Assembly: GCA_025267735.1 (NCBI GenBank)
Contig: CM046309.1
Coordinates: 28,528,702 to 28,592,701, forward strand
Source of the DNA: Mactra quadrangularis
Lineage: Eukaryota > Mollusca > Bivalvia > Venerida > Mactridae
DNA: 64,000 nt
Direction of reading: 5' to 3'
The translations under genes and the position numbers were made by a program. The number at the start of each line of letters is the position of its first letter. Position 1 is the stretch's first letter. Below, in pieces: positions 60,441 through 64,000 of the stretch. The notes under the pieces are model-generated. The model searched no databases, was not told the DNA's origin, and was given only the letters and a program-made list of their open reading frames with translations.

Positions 60441-62784
60441 GTCAATCTACGGACAAAAACTCTCACGTAATCGAACGTTAATAATTCACATCCGTTTCTA
60501 ACTATGGTGTAACGTAATTTAAAGTTATTGTCAACAAATTAGTCAAGATTGCCTTCTGAATCATAAAAACGCTCATAAAAGATATGGTTTGATCAGAGTT
60601 ATTCAAACGCTCTATACGTTTTATTGCTAGAAAATATTGTACATTTTATGTCTTATATTTGTACGATAAGTCTATATTTTTCATACAAACATGTGAATAT
60701 TTTAAATGTAATCAAATTGTCATATAATTCAGTGACTCAATACGTTAGTATGCTTTAGTCAGAACAATTTTGGACAATAAAAACAGACTACCAGAAGGTT
60801 AGGTGTATCTATTTATTGTTGTTAATTTTTTGTTGTTAAATGATGTCACAAAAAGATCTAACATTTTATATTTAAAACTAAAACACTATTATATTTTATA
60901 CCATTCATGCCTATATGATCAAACATACAAGATAATACTATGTATGGTCACAGGTGCACGTGTACTTATTTCTAAGGCGCGGTACAAAATTCTTGCTTGT
61001 AGCTACATTTTACTTATGGGTTATTTTATTTTACATAAATTCATGTTTTATGTCTCATGTAAATTGTAATGTTAATCATTGCATCATTTCTTGGTGTACG
61101 CTCTATGTTTTAGGGGAAATGAATACTGTGGTTCAATGTATGTAGATCTTTCATTTACCATTAATAATCAGTGAATTATGCTCACACATTGTATTTTTCT
61201 CTCTAAGTAACATTTACAATATCTGTTTGTTTGTTTGCAATATTTTGCTCTAGAAAAAAACTAGCATTGCTCTATGAGTTAGATTAAAATTAAAAAAATA
61301 TAACAGGAATTATTATAAAACGTATCGTCATTAATAATTATTGTGCCCGGAAGAGAGTTCTGCAGCGCTAACACGAAACGACATGTTGACAAACCAAGTC
61401 CCTGGAGTAAATTCATCGTAGAAAAGGGTCATGACCGTGTAAAATGAACTGAGCGGTTTTGAGATTAAATTTCTAGCTTCAGAAAATCTGTGTGTTCTCC
61501 TCACGGTTCCTTAAACAAAATATTGATCACAAAACGCTAGATTTTAATTTTCTCAAAACTTGTACTAATTATGAACTGTAACCTTTGTAAAGTATTGACC
61601 TTAAGTCGGAGTTAATATTTCATAAAATGTCATTCGCTGAATTCCTCTCAATTTTTCTGAAAAACATTTTTTTTCTTATAGATTTGTGATCTGTTAGAAT
61701 GCATTTGAATTATTTGATTGCCATGTTTACGTGCCGTTCTGAGTTTAATTTTCATTTGTATTTTATATGCAAACATATTGAAGGCTATTCTTTAAATCAT
61801 CTTACGAAAAAAAGCATCGTAAGCCTATTTTTATTATTTTTTTAACGATGAAGTCCAATGATAAAATGAAATGTGAGTGTATTCTTTTATGTTTGAAATA
61901 TTTACAAGTTCATGTATATGCTTGATTAAGATTGTATGAAAATTTCGTAGACAACACAAATTGTGCTTTTTATGACTATTTCATTACGGTGATTTACGAT
62001 GATTTCTAGCGGTAGTTTTGTCCGAGAATTGGCCATCAGTGTTGTATCTTGAATCCTTGATGGTTTATTCATTGAATGACAAAAAATCTAACGTTCATAT
62101 TTCTGTTAGTCTAGGTGTTAGTTAGCTCAACGTGTGAATCGAAATTCGACGATAAAATGCAGTTCCCGTTCAATTTAGTGTATTAATTTAAGCTATGAGC
62201 ATGCACTCATGTTATTTCATGCACATAAAAGGATAGTCGCAACCTAATTAACAATGAAACTGGAATATAAGATTTTTTCAAATCTTGAAAATTTTATTAT
62301 TTAACGAAATATTCAGTACGTTTTTAAGCAAAAATCCCCAAAAAACTCAAGTTTGAATTTAAACAGAACCATTTACTATGTGTTTTAATCATTCGTTATT
62401 CAAAGTTATCAATTGAAAATAATTAAAGTTGTATAACAATATTAATATTTATGCGATACTTGTTAATATTGAACTTTTGTGAAATTATATATTATACCGA
62501 TAGTGAAAACTTGTTAATTTAAATTATTGAAACATGAAAATAACAGTTCTATTTTATAAGCATTTAAAATGAATATAACTCATGTTTTATTATACTATAA
62601 AATGCTTCGCCTTTTAGTAAACTTGTATATAAATTTAGGCCTGAAATGTTTGCATTAAAAATACATTTCCCTGCGGGCTGAAAAATATCAATTCGTGTTG
62701 ACAAAATATTTATTCGATTTGGTACAAATCATCGTTTTAAGTATCTGTCAATTTGTTTATAGAAACAAAAATCAATAAAATTAC
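60441..62784. other. Unassigned A/T-rich stretch
   Basis: Nothing recognised. Confidence 0.4.
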
Positions 62785-62845
62785 CTGAAACCGTATGAAT
62801 AAACATATTATAATTAGACTCCGCCCCTTTTGTACCTACGCGCAT
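62785..62845 (-). CDS. Candidate first coding exon overlapping an NRF-1 site
   Basis: The ATG inside the palindrome (complement 62843-62845) opens 20 codons, MRVGTKGAESNYNMFIHTVS, plus one base, ending TTTCAG|GTAATT. A second in-frame Met is at codon 14. Could equally be 5' untranslated. No downstream exon found. Confidence 0.25.
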
Positions 62846-62849
62846 GCGC
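62818..62849. promoter_or_regulatory. GC-box plus NRF-1 promoter
   Basis: CTCCGCCCC at 62819-62827 followed by GCGCATGCGC at 62840-62849. To the right are TGACAGCTG and a 66-base candidate plus-strand exon at 63044-63109 (TATTTACAG acceptor, open in one frame, TCT|GTGAGT donor). Either strand, or both, may be transcribed. Confidence 0.45.
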
Positions 62850-64000
62850 AATAAACCATGACTGACAGCTGATAAACGTTTTCTATAATTTCTATGTGCG
62901 GTGAAACTCAAGTCATACGATAACGTGTTTATAATACATTCGTTTGTCGTAAACCTAGTCTTAGATGTACGCATGTTTTCATTTCATAAACTAGGAGGTT
63001 ACTGGATGTTTTAAATAGTGTTTACATTTTTATATATTTACAGACTTTGAACTGTCACAGAAGGATTTTAACAACAGAGTTTTCGAAATGTAGGAATACA
63101 GCTTCATCTGTGAGTTAAAAATGCTATTGTTGTTATAAGTGGGATTAAAGTGACATTACCACACCTGTGATTTGTTTTCATATTCTTGCGCGAAGAAAAG
63201 ATAACCAAAAACAACATTGACGAGCAGACGATAAGTAAATCAATGTGATTGACACTACGTGCCGATATTAACATCATATTAATAGGTAAGAAATGACAAT
63301 ATTTTGTACATAAAAATCTTTCAAAAAAAATATCTTCGACTTATGACTTATTTAAATGATTTTCTTTTTACATAAAAACAAAACAAAGCAACATTTAACC
63401 TCACTGATGGTTGTTACGTTTTTTATTGTACCTAAACATGTTCGATTACGTTTTTTTGTAATTACTTACATATTTATCATTGACATTAGTATTTGTGATT
63501 TTTGACACATAATGACTGATTCATTAGTACCGGTGACACCTGTAATTATCTACTCTGAACATTTTTTACCCCCTGACTCTACATTCTAGAGGGAATGTTT
63601 GTTATTACATGCGTACATGTCATCAGTGTCAAGCGAGTCTATACATGTGATATACATTTGCAGACTATCTAGTCATACTCAGTAATACTCATCAATCAAG
63701 TGCCGCCCTATCACTCATTTGATTATATTCGATCAACTTTGTCGACAAATAACATTTTTTATATGTTTTTATACTTGTTTATTCATCATCGATGTTTCAT
63801 GACGCAAACATGCAAAAAAGAAAAGTAATCTATTAATTTGTACCTGGAATGTTTTATACATCTGAGTCTAACATAGGATCTTATAACTTTCATAACGTTG
63901 CTGCATAATTAGGTCTACTTGAGTATTGTAGAATGAAATATGATTTTTTTCATTTGTAATGCAATTTAATATTTTCATATAATTTAATTATTTTGCATTC
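62850..64000. other. Right end of the window, unassigned
   Basis: Apart from the possible exon at 63044-63109, nothing recognised. Confidence 0.35.

Overview
The window is A/T-rich animal nuclear DNA with no bacterial gene layout. The repeat content points to a mollusc, most probably a bivalve: tRNA-headed SINEs sharing a conserved core, a HARBI1-type DNA transposon, jockey-like non-LTR retrotransposon debris, hAT-like miniature elements with a CAGGGGCGGATCC-type end, and a GC-palindromic 'GAGGGCCC...GGGCCC...GCTCACCT' repeat. This assignment is inference. No species call is made.

Host genes are sparse. The best one lies at the left edge on the minus strand: two exons with matching splice phase encode one BIR (inhibitor-of-apoptosis) zinc domain with exact C-x2-C-x16-H-x6-C spacing, and the gene runs off the window. 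Two NRF-1 palindromes (56622-56631 and 62840-62849) mark likely housekeeping promoters with short candidate first exons on one or both strands. A compact two-exon minus-strand gene candidate lies at 23488-23867. All other host exon calls are weak.

From 7.5 to 17.6 kb the window is a transposon cluster. A 2.55-kb PIF/Harbinger element (7555-10106) has 18-bp perfect terminal inverted repeats and a TATA box, introns and a transposase broken by four frameshifts. A jockey-like LINE follows (10797-12023). It is interrupted in mid-ORF by a 4.64-kb insertion (12024-16665) with a perfect 9-bp target duplication, and the LINE resumes in phase at 16675. The insertion carries two direct copies of a ~400-bp unit at its ends. 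It also holds a cysteine-peptidase-like fragment, a 145-bp tandem array and a perfect 70-bp palindrome. A 98-bp deletion derivative of the same unit sits at 3048-3145 with its own 9-bp target duplication, which supports a shared transposition mechanism.

The rest, from 17.6 to 64 kb, is mostly intergenic or intronic sequence with scattered SINEs, MITEs and short tandem duplications. It includes a 983-bp inverted-repeat element carrying two inward-facing tRNA-like promoter modules (41708-42690) and two candidate cis-regulatory clusters (50.55-50.76 and 60.05-60.44 kb). No rRNA, intact tRNA gene or CRISPR array was seen.
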